Shown: positions 10,956 to 19,246, counted from the first letter of the stretch. The stretch is 64,000 nt of DNA from Tannerella sp. (GCA_031285565.1 JAITVY010000042.1:62001-126000); one strand, 5' to 3'. Numbers and translations: made by a program. The notes: generated from the sequence alone by a model not told the origin.

Positions 10956-11619
10956 TGACAACACCATATCCCACAACAACTACTTCCTCCAAACTTTTAG
11001 TATCCTCTATTAATATTATAGATAGATTCGTCTGATTCTTTGTTGAAACGTCCTGAGTAGTATAACCGATATACGAAATTTGTATAATTGCATTATCGTT
11101 AACACTTAAGACAAAATTGCCGTCAATATCAGTGATTACTCCATTAGTAGTTCCCTTTTCGACAATATTGGCGCCAATAATAGGTACACCCATTGCGTCA
11201 ATAACCGTTCCTCTGATTTGACGACCTGTTTGCTGAGTCAATTGCTTTATACTATTCTTCGATAGAATTATATAGTTATTTTCAAATTCGATATTTATTT
11301 GCCTATCATTAAAGGCTTCTTTGAGGTAACCGGAAACTTTACCAGTCTTACTTTTCACACGGATCATTTCATCCACATCCACTTCTCCATTGCTAAAAAC
11401 TACCAGATAATCGGTTTGCTTTTCTATCTGGTCAAAAAATTGCCCAAGGCTAAGCTGGGTTGAGGGCAATTGGATGGTTGCATTCTGTGAATTCCCGTTA
11501 ACAGCTAAAAGCTGAAAAACACATAGGAATAAAAGAAATGTTGAGATTTTCATAATTCGATATAAATTTTTGTTGTTTTTTGTGCACAAGGAATGTGCAT
11601 ACAAAGGATGTCTTTTCAT
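10942..11619 (-). pseudogene. SusC N-terminal part of the frameshifted gene: signal peptide, STN and carboxypeptidase-like domains (PUL1)
   Basis: This 225-residue fragment carries a signal peptide (from Met23, MKISTFLLFL), an STN (secretin/TonB short N-terminal) domain at about 45-120, a carboxypeptidase-regulatory-like domain at about 135-205, and a TonB-box/plug start ending GYGVVKKAI before a premature stop. The STN domain marks the protein as a transducer that signals to FecR. Alone it cannot form a transporter. Residues 1-22 precede a normal signal peptide, so ATG 11553 is a plausible alternative start. The first ATG overlaps a plus-strand promoter element (see the antisense RNA entry). 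The lesion is the A6 tract at 10951-10956, where seven A would restore the frame. Confidence 0.85.
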
Positions 11620-11626
11620 ATCTTTG
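11619..11626 (+). promoter_or_regulatory. Promoter -7 element of candidate antisense RNA 1
   Basis: TATCTTTG on the plus strand is a perfect TAnnTTTG match. It starts on the last base of CAT, the complement of the first susC start codon. An identical octamer occupies the same place in PUL2 (36927) and TAATTTTG does so in PUL3 (52441). A good -33 box is not obvious here. Confidence 0.55.
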
Positions 11627-11631
11627 TAATA

Positions 11632-11712
11632 TAAAAGTAAATACTAAATTAGTTTGATTCTGTGTTTGCTTTGAATTGGACCGGCGGATGTGACAGCATC
11701 TGCCGGTTTTTT
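11632..11712 (+). ncRNA. Candidate DonS-like cis-antisense RNA 1 (PUL1)
   Basis: Predicted RNA of about 80 nt on the strand opposite susC. It begins a few bases after the TATCTTTG element and ends at the T-run of a strong hairpin. It would be antisense to the susC leader and lies in the fecR-susC gap. This matches DonS, a cis-encoded RNA from Bacteroides fragilis that represses its PUL. The ends are estimated, and no expression can be seen from sequence. Two more loci with the same layout occur in this window, which is the strongest support. Confidence 0.55.
11680..11712 (+). terminator. Intrinsic terminator of candidate antisense RNA 1
   Basis: An 11-base-pair stem (ACCGGCGGATG with CATCTGCCGGT, one G-U pair) around a six-base loop, followed by T6 on the plus strand. 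Oriented this way it cannot end the minus-strand fecR or susC messages; it fits a short plus-strand transcript. Confidence 0.75.
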
Positions 11713-12033
11713 CATTTCGGTGTTGTGTTCTTCATGGGCATTTGGGTATTAAGTTAAACATAATATAATTAGTAGTCAGTAGTTAGTAGTTAGTAGTCAA
11801 AATTAATAGAATAACTGAATAATTGATTAACCGAATAAACTGAACGTTTTAAGTAGCTAGGGCTGAAGCTAAACTTGTTTGGATTATGCCGAGTCACGCA
11901 AAACGACTGATGAAATCGAATAATTGAGTCAATTGAATGTATTGAATTAATCATTAACCATTAATCATTATTTTGAACTTTGAACTTGAAACTTTGAACT
12001 TTGAACTTTGCAAACTACTGGTTTGTATATCTA
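11713..12033. repeat. Gene-free stretch with short intergenic repeats
   Basis: No gene is visible. It holds a tract of TAGTAGTCAGTAGTTAG-like units (about 11770-11800), AT-rich TTAA/ATTGA words, and a tandem run of TTTGAAC heptamers near 11970-12008. The leader and ECF-dependent promoter of susC could lie at its susC-proximal side, but I cannot place them. Confidence 0.6.
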
Positions 12034-13005
12034 TCAGCTGAGAGTAATCTTATTAAGGCTTTCATTGCTATCTATTTTAAAATGATGTATTTTCTGTATG
12101 ATTCGCAGGATTTCCATCACCCCGTCACGCTGACGGAACTTCCCGGTATATTCGTATTCGAGAATGCGCGGATTACTTACTGTTATTTCAACATCAAAAT
12201 ATAACTCCAGCTTTTTAATGATATTCCGCATCCGTTCCTTTTTAAAACTATAAAGACCTTCCTTCCAGAGAAGATCATCCAAATCAATACTTTTTTCCAG
12301 CCTGAACATCCCGTTTTCAACGATAAGTTGCTGGTTAGGTTCCAGTATTTGTCCAGAGCTCTCTTTTCCGGTCTGATAAACAATGATAGACCCATTTGTC
12401 AAAGTTGCGCTCAGCATGCCTGCTTTCGGATAATTGCTGACATTGAATTGCGTCCCTAACGCCTTGATCTCAATATCACCTGTTGCAACAATAAACGGTT
12501 TATCTGCATCTTTAGCCACATCAAAAAAACCTTCCCCTACCAGACTAACTTTCCTTTCATTTTCAAACACAGACGGATAGTGCAAGCTCGAACCGGCATT
12601 TAACCAGGCGGTTGAACCGTCAGGAAGTGTAATCCGCGCACGTTGACCGGCTGGGACATAGAGTTCCTGCAAAGAAGACTTCGCCATATCGGAAGAGGAT
12701 ACCGGAATTGATGTAAACATCCGGCCAATCATAAACGCAATAGCTATTAAGGCTGCATAACCCACCATCTTTTTGCCTGTTACCCATAGTTTCTTCCGTT
12801 GCATCTTCTGCTCCATCCGTACATATCTTTCCTTCCCCTGTTTTTCGTCTGCATTAGACGAGACCAAATGAGTAAGACCCTGGATATTCTATATAGCCGC
12901 AAAATCTTCTTTTATCTTTTCATCTGTCTCCCTCTCCCGAAGCAATGCCATACGCTCCGTTTCGGTCAATTCTCCCCCAAAATATCTGATGATGCGTTCG
13001 TCCAT
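12034..13005 (-). pseudogene. FecR-family anti-sigma factor interrupted by an in-frame amber stop (PUL1)
   Basis: FecR proteins hold an ECF sigma factor inactive until the STN domain of the SusC partner signals. From ATG 13005 the frame reads MDERIIRYFGGELTETERM and onward to codon 38, then a TAG at 12889-12891 (codon 39). It continues in the same frame with NIQGLTHLVSSNADEK through a transmembrane segment (KKMVGYAALIAIAFMIGRMF), the FecR domain (LPDGSTAWLNAGSSL) and the C-terminal DUF4974 region to 12034. The break falls in the N-terminal sigma-binding domain. A CAG-to-TAG change would explain it. Restart at a downstream TTG (12867) or ATG (12816) would give a protein without the sigma-binding part. 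Confidence 0.85.
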
Positions 13006-13155
13006 TTCTATTTCCTTTGTATAGTTAACGAACAGGAAGAAAAAATCCCCCAAAAGAAAAAGGAGAAAATAATGATTAATGGTAAATTATTAATGATTAA
13101 TTCAACACCCAACAGATTCAATCAAATCAGTTTAATCTATTAATCAATAACTCAA

Positions 13156-13710
13156 TTATTCAATTATTCGACTAAAGAAAAGTGCCAGCATAGGATAGTA
13201 ATCCTTCAAATCTTCTTTCAGTTTTTTGTAAGCAATAGTCATTTGGTTTTCAATAGTCTTTGACGAAAGTTGCAGCTCTTCCGCAATCTCTTTTAGTTTC
13301 ATACCTTCTATTTTATGCTTAATAAAGATGATCCGGCATTTTTCAGGCAACTTATTAAGGGCGTTTTCAATCCTTTCTTCCAGGTTACTATCCATGAGTA
13401 TATCATCATCCAGGATTTCCAAAGAATCAAACTTCATACGTAGTGTCAGCAAATATTCCGATTGCATATAGTCTACTGATTCCTGGTTAACAATCTTACG
13501 GCGCAAATGGTCGATACACCTGTTCTTTACGGTCGTAAAAACATAGGCAGGCATATTTACCCTGAAGCTCAACGAATCATACTTTTCGTATAGCTCCAGA
13601 AATACATCCTGCACGATATCCTCTGCATCATCATCAGAGATCACATATTCACGGGCAAAACTCTTCATCCGTGAATACCATGATACATAAAAATCTTTGA
13701 ACGTCATCAA
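13156..13710 (-). CDS. ECF-type RNA polymerase sigma factor (PUL1)
   Basis: 184 residues with the two sigma-70 helical regions of the ECF group. Region 2 includes DDDAEDIVQDVFLELYEKYD (about 26-45). Region 4 is at about 115-170, with LPEKCRIIFIKHKIEGMKLKEIAEEL and the helix-turn-helix LSSKTIENQM. It is first in the PUL1 sigma-fecR-susC-susD order and should activate the susC promoter when released. It is intact, whereas the partner anti-sigma gene 150 bases downstream carries a stop codon. A TAnnTTTG element lies 32 bases upstream of its ATG. Confidence 0.93.
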   Translation of the reverse strand: MMTFKDFYVSWYSRMKSFAREYVISDDDAEDIVQDVFLELYEKYDSLSFRVNMPAYVFTTVKNRCIDHLRRKIVNQESVDYMQSEYLLTLRMKFDSLEILDDDILMDSNLEERIENALNKLPEKCRIIFIKHKIEGMKLKEIAEELQLSSKTIENQMTIAYKKLKEDLKDYYPMLALFFSRIIE

Positions 13711-13742
13711 ATGCTCTATACCCCCTCTTTACTTGCTTGTTA

Positions 13743-13750
13743 CAAACATA
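13743..13750 (-). promoter_or_regulatory. Promoter -7 element of the PUL1 sigma gene
   Basis: Minus-strand TATGTTTG fits TAnnTTTG and lies 32 bases before the sigma-factor ATG, in the only gap between that gene and the upstream VWA gene. No clear -33 TTTG was found. Confidence 0.45.
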
Positions 13751-13785
13751 GCAAAAAAGATTGAAAAGAAATGTGCGAACTGGCA

Positions 13786-16700
13786 TTAATTGTTTTTCTT
13801 TCTGACTTTAAATTGCAGTATTTTATCCTTGTCTTTCCGATTTTCGAGTTCTATCGTTTTACGGATATGCTTTTCGTTTGCACGTCCCCAGTTCCTGTAA
13901 AAGTCGATATAGACTTTTGATTTGGATGATGTTTTTGTATCATCATCGGCATAATAGTCTAAAGAAACACTATATTCCCCGTTTACTGCTTCTCTTAATA
14001 CATACATTTCAGGACCATAGCCATCTGTCACGTCAATCGTCAGTTGCCCTCCGATCTCTGTTGAAGAATTACTGTAATAACATTCTTCACCGGTAGGTTC
14101 CATCACATGCAGATCGACATCTGTATTATTCGTATTCCAATTGATAATAATTACAATGTCGGCTTCTTTGATTAATAAATCTTTGTCTTCAAGATAACTT
14201 TCTATCTCTGTTTTGAAATACGACACAAAATTCATGGTTTGTGCTGATAACGATTCTTTGTTTTTCCCGTACGATTTTTCAATATCGTTGATAAATCGTA
14301 AACCCTGTAATGCAGCAATTTCTTTGAAACTACCATAATCACTGTCCCAATCGCAATTAAGGCAGATATAGTAATAGATAAGCGACATCTCTGTATAGTT
14401 TGATTTAGCCAGCGCTTCGGCTGCCGTAAGATAAGCAACTGCTTCATATTGCCGGTTCGCTATTATACGCCTCATCATATAGTAAGCCTGATCGCCTAAT
14501 CCCCATTCGATTGCTTTAATAGCGATATCGCGTAAAGCGATAAAATCGCCGGCATTGCGTTCGATCACCGAACTCATTAGCTTTAATGCATCAGCCTTTC
14601 CATAAGCCGACTTCCGTGCATTAGCCAGCGGCAGGATCTTATCATAGCGCAGGTTCTCATTTTCAAGCGCTTCCTTTTCATTGTCGGATTGCTGCTCAGA
14701 AAAACGCACACGATACGTATACGGGATAAGTTTCACCATAAAAATATCGTCCGGCAGACTGTTGATGTACTCAAAAAAGCGTTCGTCTGCTTCAAAATAA
14801 AGTTCCGTATCCTTTTTCAAGCGCTCCAGCCAGGCAAAGAATTCGTTCTTCCCATCTCCTAACGGAACCGGTTCTTTTTCCAACAATTCTTTCATAATCG
14901 CTGCGACCGTATTTTTCTCCACAAAATATTCTGCATCATCGTCATCTATACCGAAACGTTCGTAATCCCACTGACTTTCGAGCATCAGGAAAGACATCGT
15001 TGCATTCGGTAGCCGGAAGTAGGTGGCATACGATTCGGTAGCCTCTTCGGTCTGAAAACCGAAACTTTCGAGTTGCGACAAAGCCAGTTGACCGTAAATC
15101 CGTTTTGATAAACCGGATTCCAATTGCCTGCCGGCACGTAAATTCAGTTCTTTTGTTTCAATGCCGTTATTAACACGGATATAGATGTTTCCTTTCGGCT
15201 TACCACGCCCGCCGAAGATTAACTTTTGACCATTGTATAATTGAGACGGTTGTCCTGAAATCAGAAAGTCGTTAACACCTTCTACCTTTATTTCTTCTAT
15301 CTGCCAGGGACGGTAGCGAAATGATTTGGCTGTCAAAACGGCTTCTTCTTCGCCGGTTACGGTAAATGAAAATCCACCGGTTTCTTTACTCAGGTAATCG
15401 AGTGTAGCCACGTTTGTGCCGGAAAGCCCTGTCTTATAAGTATGAATACGATCACCCTGATTTATCAGGTTCTTCAATGCGAACATACTGCTTTCGCCCC
15501 AATTGAAATCGGCATCACTCATGACAAACAAGTGTTTGGGCTTGTTCTCTTTAAGCCATGAAGGATTCGAGGCTTCCAGCAAAGCCGATCCCAGATCGGT
15601 AGCCCCTTCCAAAGCCAGTGTATTGGCATATTCCAAAAACCGGCTGACATTGTAGTAATTGTTTTTCTGGTAGCCTTTATTCCACCAAAACGTTTCTATA
15701 TTGAAGCAAACTACCGAAAACCGTTTGATCACATCCTTGTTTTGCGTTAATATTTCTTCCAATAAAGTAAGCCATACATTGAATTTATCCGGTTGCGAAC
15801 TCAACGATACATCCAGCAGAAAAATGGCATCGCCGGGCAGTTGTTCCTGTTTGATTTCCGGAAGCGAAATCCGGTAATTGGCAGCAAAATAATCATTGGT
15901 TTCGTCATTGAGCAGGATTGGTTCAACAGTATTATAGTGGATCGTGTATTCTTTCTTTTTTGGATTGTGAAGCGATACATACAAGCGATCATCCTGTTGA
16001 GTTGTTTCAACGGCAGGCAAAATTTCGGGTTTCATCTCTACAGGTGCATATATATCTGCATCCACTCTGAGCTCTTTTGCTTCTGCCGGCAGCGAAAGGA
16101 TATATTCGCGGAAATCGTTTGCCTCCGTCATATTCAGATCATATCCGATGACAACACGATGCAATTTCCCCCGTGATAAAGGGAAAACACGACAGCTAAA
16201 AAAGTCAGCTCCGGCCCATTCCATTAACGCCGGATCGATACTGGCGCTTACTGTTTCTTCGTAAGCGCGTGCAGCTTTTTGTTTGGAAACAATTCGTGCT
16301 TCTTTTACATCATCCCATTCGCGTGAATCCATGTCCTCAATTTCTTCGGGTGAGAGATCAAAATTTTCCGAATCATATTTAACATAGGGTATTTGTTTGC
16401 CGTAAGGCTTTATCTTTTTTGAATCATCATCAATCAATTTATCGTAGACATCTTCATCATACGTTTCTGAATCCATATATTCCGTTTCCCCGAATGCAAA
16501 ATAATAAGGAGTAGCCCCGGTCGGCAATCGTAATTTGAATGTTCCTTCAAGCCCATCTTTTTTATCATTGAAGAAAAAACAGTCCATTAGTACACGTACC
16601 CTGAAACCATCTACCTGCACAGCCATTTGCGCAGCTTCCAATGGCAGAAAGTCATCTTCCCCGTCGCCTACTTCCAGGCGAATCGAGTTTTCAGGCATAC

Positions 16701-17133
16701 CCGACCGTTTCCATGTTTTCCCTTTTTTATCAGTCTTTTTAATAGCATCAGCACGTACGGTAGAAACTGCACCTGTGACAACGCTCTTTTTTTGCACACC
16801 GTAACCAATCACGACAACTTCTTCTAATAGCATTACATCCTCACGTAATGCGACATTCAGTGTTGTTACATGTGGAGCGATCTGAAATTCCTGCGTCTCA
16901 TATCCGATAAAACTGAATTGCAGAACCGGATTATCGTGTGAAAACGAAAGGCTATATTCACCATCTATGTCAGTTATGAGCCCCACAGTGGTTCCTTTCA
17001 ACTGAATATTTACACCGACTATCGGTTCACCGTCACTGGCGTCTGTAACTTTCCCACGAATGGTTCGTGTGGTTTGTGCCTGTATATGCAATAAAACTGA
17101 TAATAATGTGAGAATAAACAGAAGACGTTTCAT
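13786..17133 (-). CDS. VIT/VWA-domain protein with a SusC-like N-terminus
   Basis: About 1115 residues from ATG 17133, which puts a clean signal peptide first (MKRLLFILTLLSVLLHIQAQ). Next comes a carboxypeptidase-regulatory-like domain (about 24-105), then the TonB-box/plug-start sequence EEVVVIGYGVQKKSVVTGAV found in SusC proteins, but no plug or barrel. The remainder is a vault-inter-alpha-trypsin (VIT)-like region, a VWA domain with the metal-ion motif DVSLS (near residue 440), TPR-like helices, and a beta domain beginning DVDLHVMEPTGEE that resembles DUF2135/YfaP. It is probably an exported adhesion or scaffold protein; the exact role is unknown. The gene ends 75 bases before the PUL1 sigma gene and may be an independent unit. 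An upstream in-frame ATG at 17205 is a less likely start. Confidence 0.8.
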   Translation of the reverse strand: MKRLLFILTLLSVLLHIQAQTTRTIRGKVTDASDGEPIVGVNIQLKGTTVGLITDIDGEYSLSFSHDNPVLQFSFIGYETQEFQIAPHVTTLNVALREDVMLLEEVVVIGYGVQKKSVVTGAVSTVRADAIKKTDKKGKTWKRSGMPENSIRLEVGDGEDDFLPLEAAQMAVQVDGFRVRVLMDCFFFNDKKDGLEGTFKLRLPTGATPYYFAFGETEYMDSETYDEDVYDKLIDDDSKKIKPYGKQIPYVKYDSENFDLSPEEIEDMDSREWDDVKEARIVSKQKAARAYEETVSASIDPALMEWAGADFFSCRVFPLSRGKLHRVVIGYDLNMTEANDFREYILSLPAEAKELRVDADIYAPVEMKPEILPAVETTQQDDRLYVSLHNPKKKEYTIHYNTVEPILLNDETNDYFAANYRISLPEIKQEQLPGDAIFLLDVSLSSQPDKFNVWLTLLEEILTQNKDVIKRFSVVCFNIETFWWNKGYQKNNYYNVSRFLEYANTLALEGATDLGSALLEASNPSWLKENKPKHLFVMSDADFNWGESSMFALKNLINQGDRIHTYKTGLSGTNVATLDYLSKETGGFSFTVTGEEEAVLTAKSFRYRPWQIEEIKVEGVNDFLISGQPSQLYNGQKLIFGGRGKPKGNIYIRVNNGIETKELNLRAGRQLESGLSKRIYGQLALSQLESFGFQTEEATESYATYFRLPNATMSFLMLESQWDYERFGIDDDDAEYFVEKNTVAAIMKELLEKEPVPLGDGKNEFFAWLERLKKDTELYFEADERFFEYINSLPDDIFMVKLIPYTYRVRFSEQQSDNEKEALENENLRYDKILPLANARKSAYGKADALKLMSSVIERNAGDFIALRDIAIKAIEWGLGDQAYYMMRRIIANRQYEAVAYLTAAEALAKSNYTEMSLIYYYICLNCDWDSDYGSFKEIAALQGLRFINDIEKSYGKNKESLSAQTMNFVSYFKTEIESYLEDKDLLIKEADIVIIINWNTNNTDVDLHVMEPTGEECYYSNSSTEIGGQLTIDVTDGYGPEMYVLREAVNGEYSVSLDYYADDDTKTSSKSKVYIDFYRNWGRANEKHIRKTIELENRKDKDKILQFKVRKKNN

Positions 17134-17192
17134 ATATTTTGAATTATTATATTGTTGTTCTAAACAAAAAGTCCATTTATATAAAAAGATGA

Positions 17193-17200
17193 CAAATATA
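17193..17200 (-). promoter_or_regulatory. Possible promoter -7 element of the VIT/VWA gene
   Basis: Minus-strand TATATTTG fits TAnnTTTG, about 60 bases before ATG 17133. It overlaps the extended reading frame from ATG 17205, which supports the shorter start. No -33 box is evident. Confidence 0.4.
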
Positions 17201-17327
17201 GCCATTTTCCATAAACGAGAATAAAAACGTGAACCGTCAGTCGATTTATTGTATTAATTATAAACCGATTAACAAGCCGACAATAAGTAGAATGGAGTCT
17301 TAATTTGTTTAATTGCGAATAGGCTAA

Positions 17328-18311
17328 TCACTGATCAGGAAACGTCATTCGGAATACGGTTTCTTCTCCCGGGCCGGAGTTTACGATAAGTTCACCACCA
17401 TGAAGCTGCATAATGCGCCGGGACAGCGGAAGCCCTATCCCGCTTCCTTCTTTCTTGGTAGAATAGAACGGTATAAAGATATCATCCAACCGGTTTTGCG
17501 GAATACCCTCCCCGTTATCGGTCACTTGTATAAACAAAGAGGTTGCATCTCTTCCTGCCTCAACTCTGATCTGTGGTTCCGGATTATTTGCTGTCGCCTG
17601 CTGAGCGTTGCGAATAAGATTGATCAACGCCAGTGTTATTAAATTCTGGTCAAGCAACACTTCCGCATTCGGTGAAATATAACGAATGTTCCCACTCCCC
17701 TGTTCCGAACTCAATAACCGGGCAAGTTTATCAAACAATGTGCCGATTTCGACTTTCGTCTTAACCGGATCAGGTAAATGTGTTAACCGGTGATATGCAT
17801 TAAGGAAAGTATTTAATTGTTGTGCCTGCTGATTAATGGTTTGCAGTCCGTCAATCATCCCTTCTTTCCCATATTCATCGATATATTTGATCAGGTCGGC
17901 CGACAACGAGGCTATCGGCGTAATGGAGTTCCTGATCTCATGTGTCAACACCCGTATAATACTCTCATAATAAAGCCGTCGCTCTTCGAGTTCAGTCTGA
18001 CTGCCTTCAAATTGCACCATAATCCGGTTCATCTCACGCAACAAGCCACTCAGGAATTTATCATCCCCTTTTTCCGTGAAATGCACATTGAAATCATTAT
18101 TATTGATTGCACTGAAGAATGTTTCCAGCTGGCGGTCTGTTTTCTCCATTCTTCTTACCAGCATAATTGCCAGGGATACAATAGCAAAAATACAGACTAC
18201 TGCAAAAAAAACAGAAGTCCCACTGATCAAAAGCCAGGCGCCTGCAACCGACAATAATACAATTCCTGTTATTCCGCCAACAATGATCCGGTGTAATCGA
18301 CGATTCAGCAT
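17328..18311 (-). CDS. Sensor histidine kinase (NtrY/AtoS-like)
   Basis: 327 residues. Two adjacent transmembrane helices (about 9-30 and 32-52) with almost no periplasmic loop suggest sensing in or near the membrane. A linker follows, then the dimerisation/phosphorylation box LTHEIRNSITPIASLS with His124. The ATPase part has the N-box (LINLIRNAQQA), DNGEGIP, and the GSGIGLPLSRRIMQLHGG lid and G2 region. It lies 18 bases after the response-regulator gene, so the two are one operon. The probable targets are the divergent permease genes, whose promoters share a palindromic operator. Confidence 0.92.
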   Translation of the reverse strand: MLNRRLHRIIVGGITGIVLLSVAGAWLLISGTSVFFAVVCIFAIVSLAIMLVRRMEKTDRQLETFFSAINNNDFNVHFTEKGDDKFLSGLLREMNRIMVQFEGSQTELEERRLYYESIIRVLTHEIRNSITPIASLSADLIKYIDEYGKEGMIDGLQTINQQAQQLNTFLNAYHRLTHLPDPVKTKVEIGTLFDKLARLLSSEQGSGNIRYISPNAEVLLDQNLITLALINLIRNAQQATANNPEPQIRVEAGRDATSLFIQVTDNGEGIPQNRLDDIFIPFYSTKKEGSGIGLPLSRRIMQLHGGELIVNSGPGEETVFRMTFPDQ

Positions 18312-18329
18312 AAACTCTCCTTTTAGCAG

Positions 18330-19157
18330 TTATAAATTGTATTTTTTCAGCTTATTATATAAGGTTTGCCTGCTCACATTTAGTTGATGCGCTGTCAACG
18401 TCAGATTCCCTTTTTTCTCTGCCAGAATTGTTTGGATAAATTGCTTTTCTATATCATCCAATGTTAGGGAAGTTGAAGATGCCTGCCCTGCTTCATCAAA
18501 GATAAAGTCATTCGCAGTTAACTGCATTGCATTATTCAGTAGCATCGCACGTTCAATGCTATGTTCAACAATTGGAATATTTCCAGTGAGTAGTTGGTTT
18601 ACCAGTTTATCCCTTGCATCACGATCCAGAGACGGAAATGGCTTCCCATAAGCCGCAGCATATTTCTTCAGGAAAAAGTCTATTAACTGTCTTATAATAT
18701 TTGCTTCATCAGAAACGGATTGTTCACTCTTATCACCGGTCAATGCTTGTGGTACAGGACCGGTCAATCTTTCCAACCTTTTCTCCCAGGCTGCAACAAC
18801 TGTGGTAACAAGTTTGTCATTATCCCAGGGCTTAACAATAAAATCAGCCGCTCCTTTTTTTAAAGAAGCCACAGCTAATTCGATATCACCAAAAGCCGTG
18901 ATCAGAACTACTTCCGGCGGATTATTGCGTTCACGGATCCTGTCGAGCCAGAAAAGCCCTTCGCCTCCTGTCTGTTTGCCGGTACTGAAATTCATATCAA
19001 GCAATACCACATCTACATCGTCATCACGCAATAATGCAGGAAGCAAAGTAGGGAACTGCACTGTAAGCACGGTTTTGAACTCACGTGCAAGAATCACGCG
19101 AAGCGTCTTCAGTACAGTTTCATTATCGTCTACTATGATGATTTTACCTGTGTGCAT
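18330..19157 (-). CDS. NtrC-like response regulator lacking the AAA+ core
   Basis: 275 residues. The receiver domain (1-120) has acidic pocket Asp10/Asp11, phosphoacceptor Asp54 (VVLLDMNF), Thr87 and Lys109 (IVKPWD). The C-terminus is a Fis-type helix-turn-helix (NLTLTAHQLNVSRQTLYNKL). Between them, residues about 160-205 (TGNIPIVEHSIERAMLL) resemble the lid of an NtrC AAA+ domain (GNIRELQHTIEKA type). The Walker motifs and GAFTGA loop are absent. Family members with a full AAA+ domain are about 450 residues, so roughly 170 residues are missing in frame. It cannot remodel sigma-54 polymerase and should act as a plain DNA-binding activator or repressor. A copy of the operator lies 58 bases upstream of its start. 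Confidence 0.88.
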   Translation of the reverse strand: MHTGKIIIVDDNETVLKTLRVILAREFKTVLTVQFPTLLPALLRDDDVDVVLLDMNFSTGKQTGGEGLFWLDRIRERNNPPEVVLITAFGDIELAVASLKKGAADFIVKPWDNDKLVTTVVAAWEKRLERLTGPVPQALTGDKSEQSVSDEANIIRQLIDFFLKKYAAAYGKPFPSLDRDARDKLVNQLLTGNIPIVEHSIERAMLLNNAMQLTANDFIFDEAGQASSTSLTLDDIEKQFIQTILAEKKGNLTLTAHQLNVSRQTLYNKLKKYNL

Positions 19158-19168
19158 ATCCTTTACTG

Positions 19169-19176
19169 CAAACGTA
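19169..19176 (-). promoter_or_regulatory. Promoter -7 element of the regulator/kinase operon
   Basis: Minus-strand TACGTTTG fits TAnnTTTG. Only 11 bases separate it from the regulator ATG, so the leader would be very short. The operator at 19215-19231 lies 38 bases upstream of it, consistent with autoregulation. Confidence 0.45.
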
Positions 19177-19214
19177 CAATTAAAATGAATATGATGAACA
19201 ATAAATATTAAGAG

Positions 19215-19231
19215 TGTCCAAAATTTAGACA
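19215..19231. promoter_or_regulatory. Operator copy 1 (variant palindrome)
   Basis: TGTCCAAAATTTAGACA differs by one base from the perfect 8+1+8 palindrome TGTCTAAAATTTAGACA found before permeases 1 and 2. It lies between the regulator gene and the permease relic and could control both directions. The response regulator is the likely ligand; this is inferred from position and repetition. Confidence 0.65.
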
Positions 19232-19246
19232 GTTTACATCTTATGT

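Noticed and set aside
10951-10956. Phase-variable slipped-strand tract in susC
   Set aside because: Six A is short for efficient slipped-strand switching. I treat it as a mutation or sequencing error first, with slippage only as a low-interest option.
11638-11720. The hairpin in the PUL1 fecR-susC gap as the terminator of fecR
   Set aside because: Its T-run follows the stem on the plus strand, while fecR and susC are read on the minus strand. The same orientation recurs in PUL2 and PUL3.
12034-12867. Intact short FecR starting at TTG 12867
   Set aside because: The same frame continues upstream through a stop into 38 codons of typical FecR N-terminus starting at ATG 13005, so the short form is a truncation product of a broken gene.
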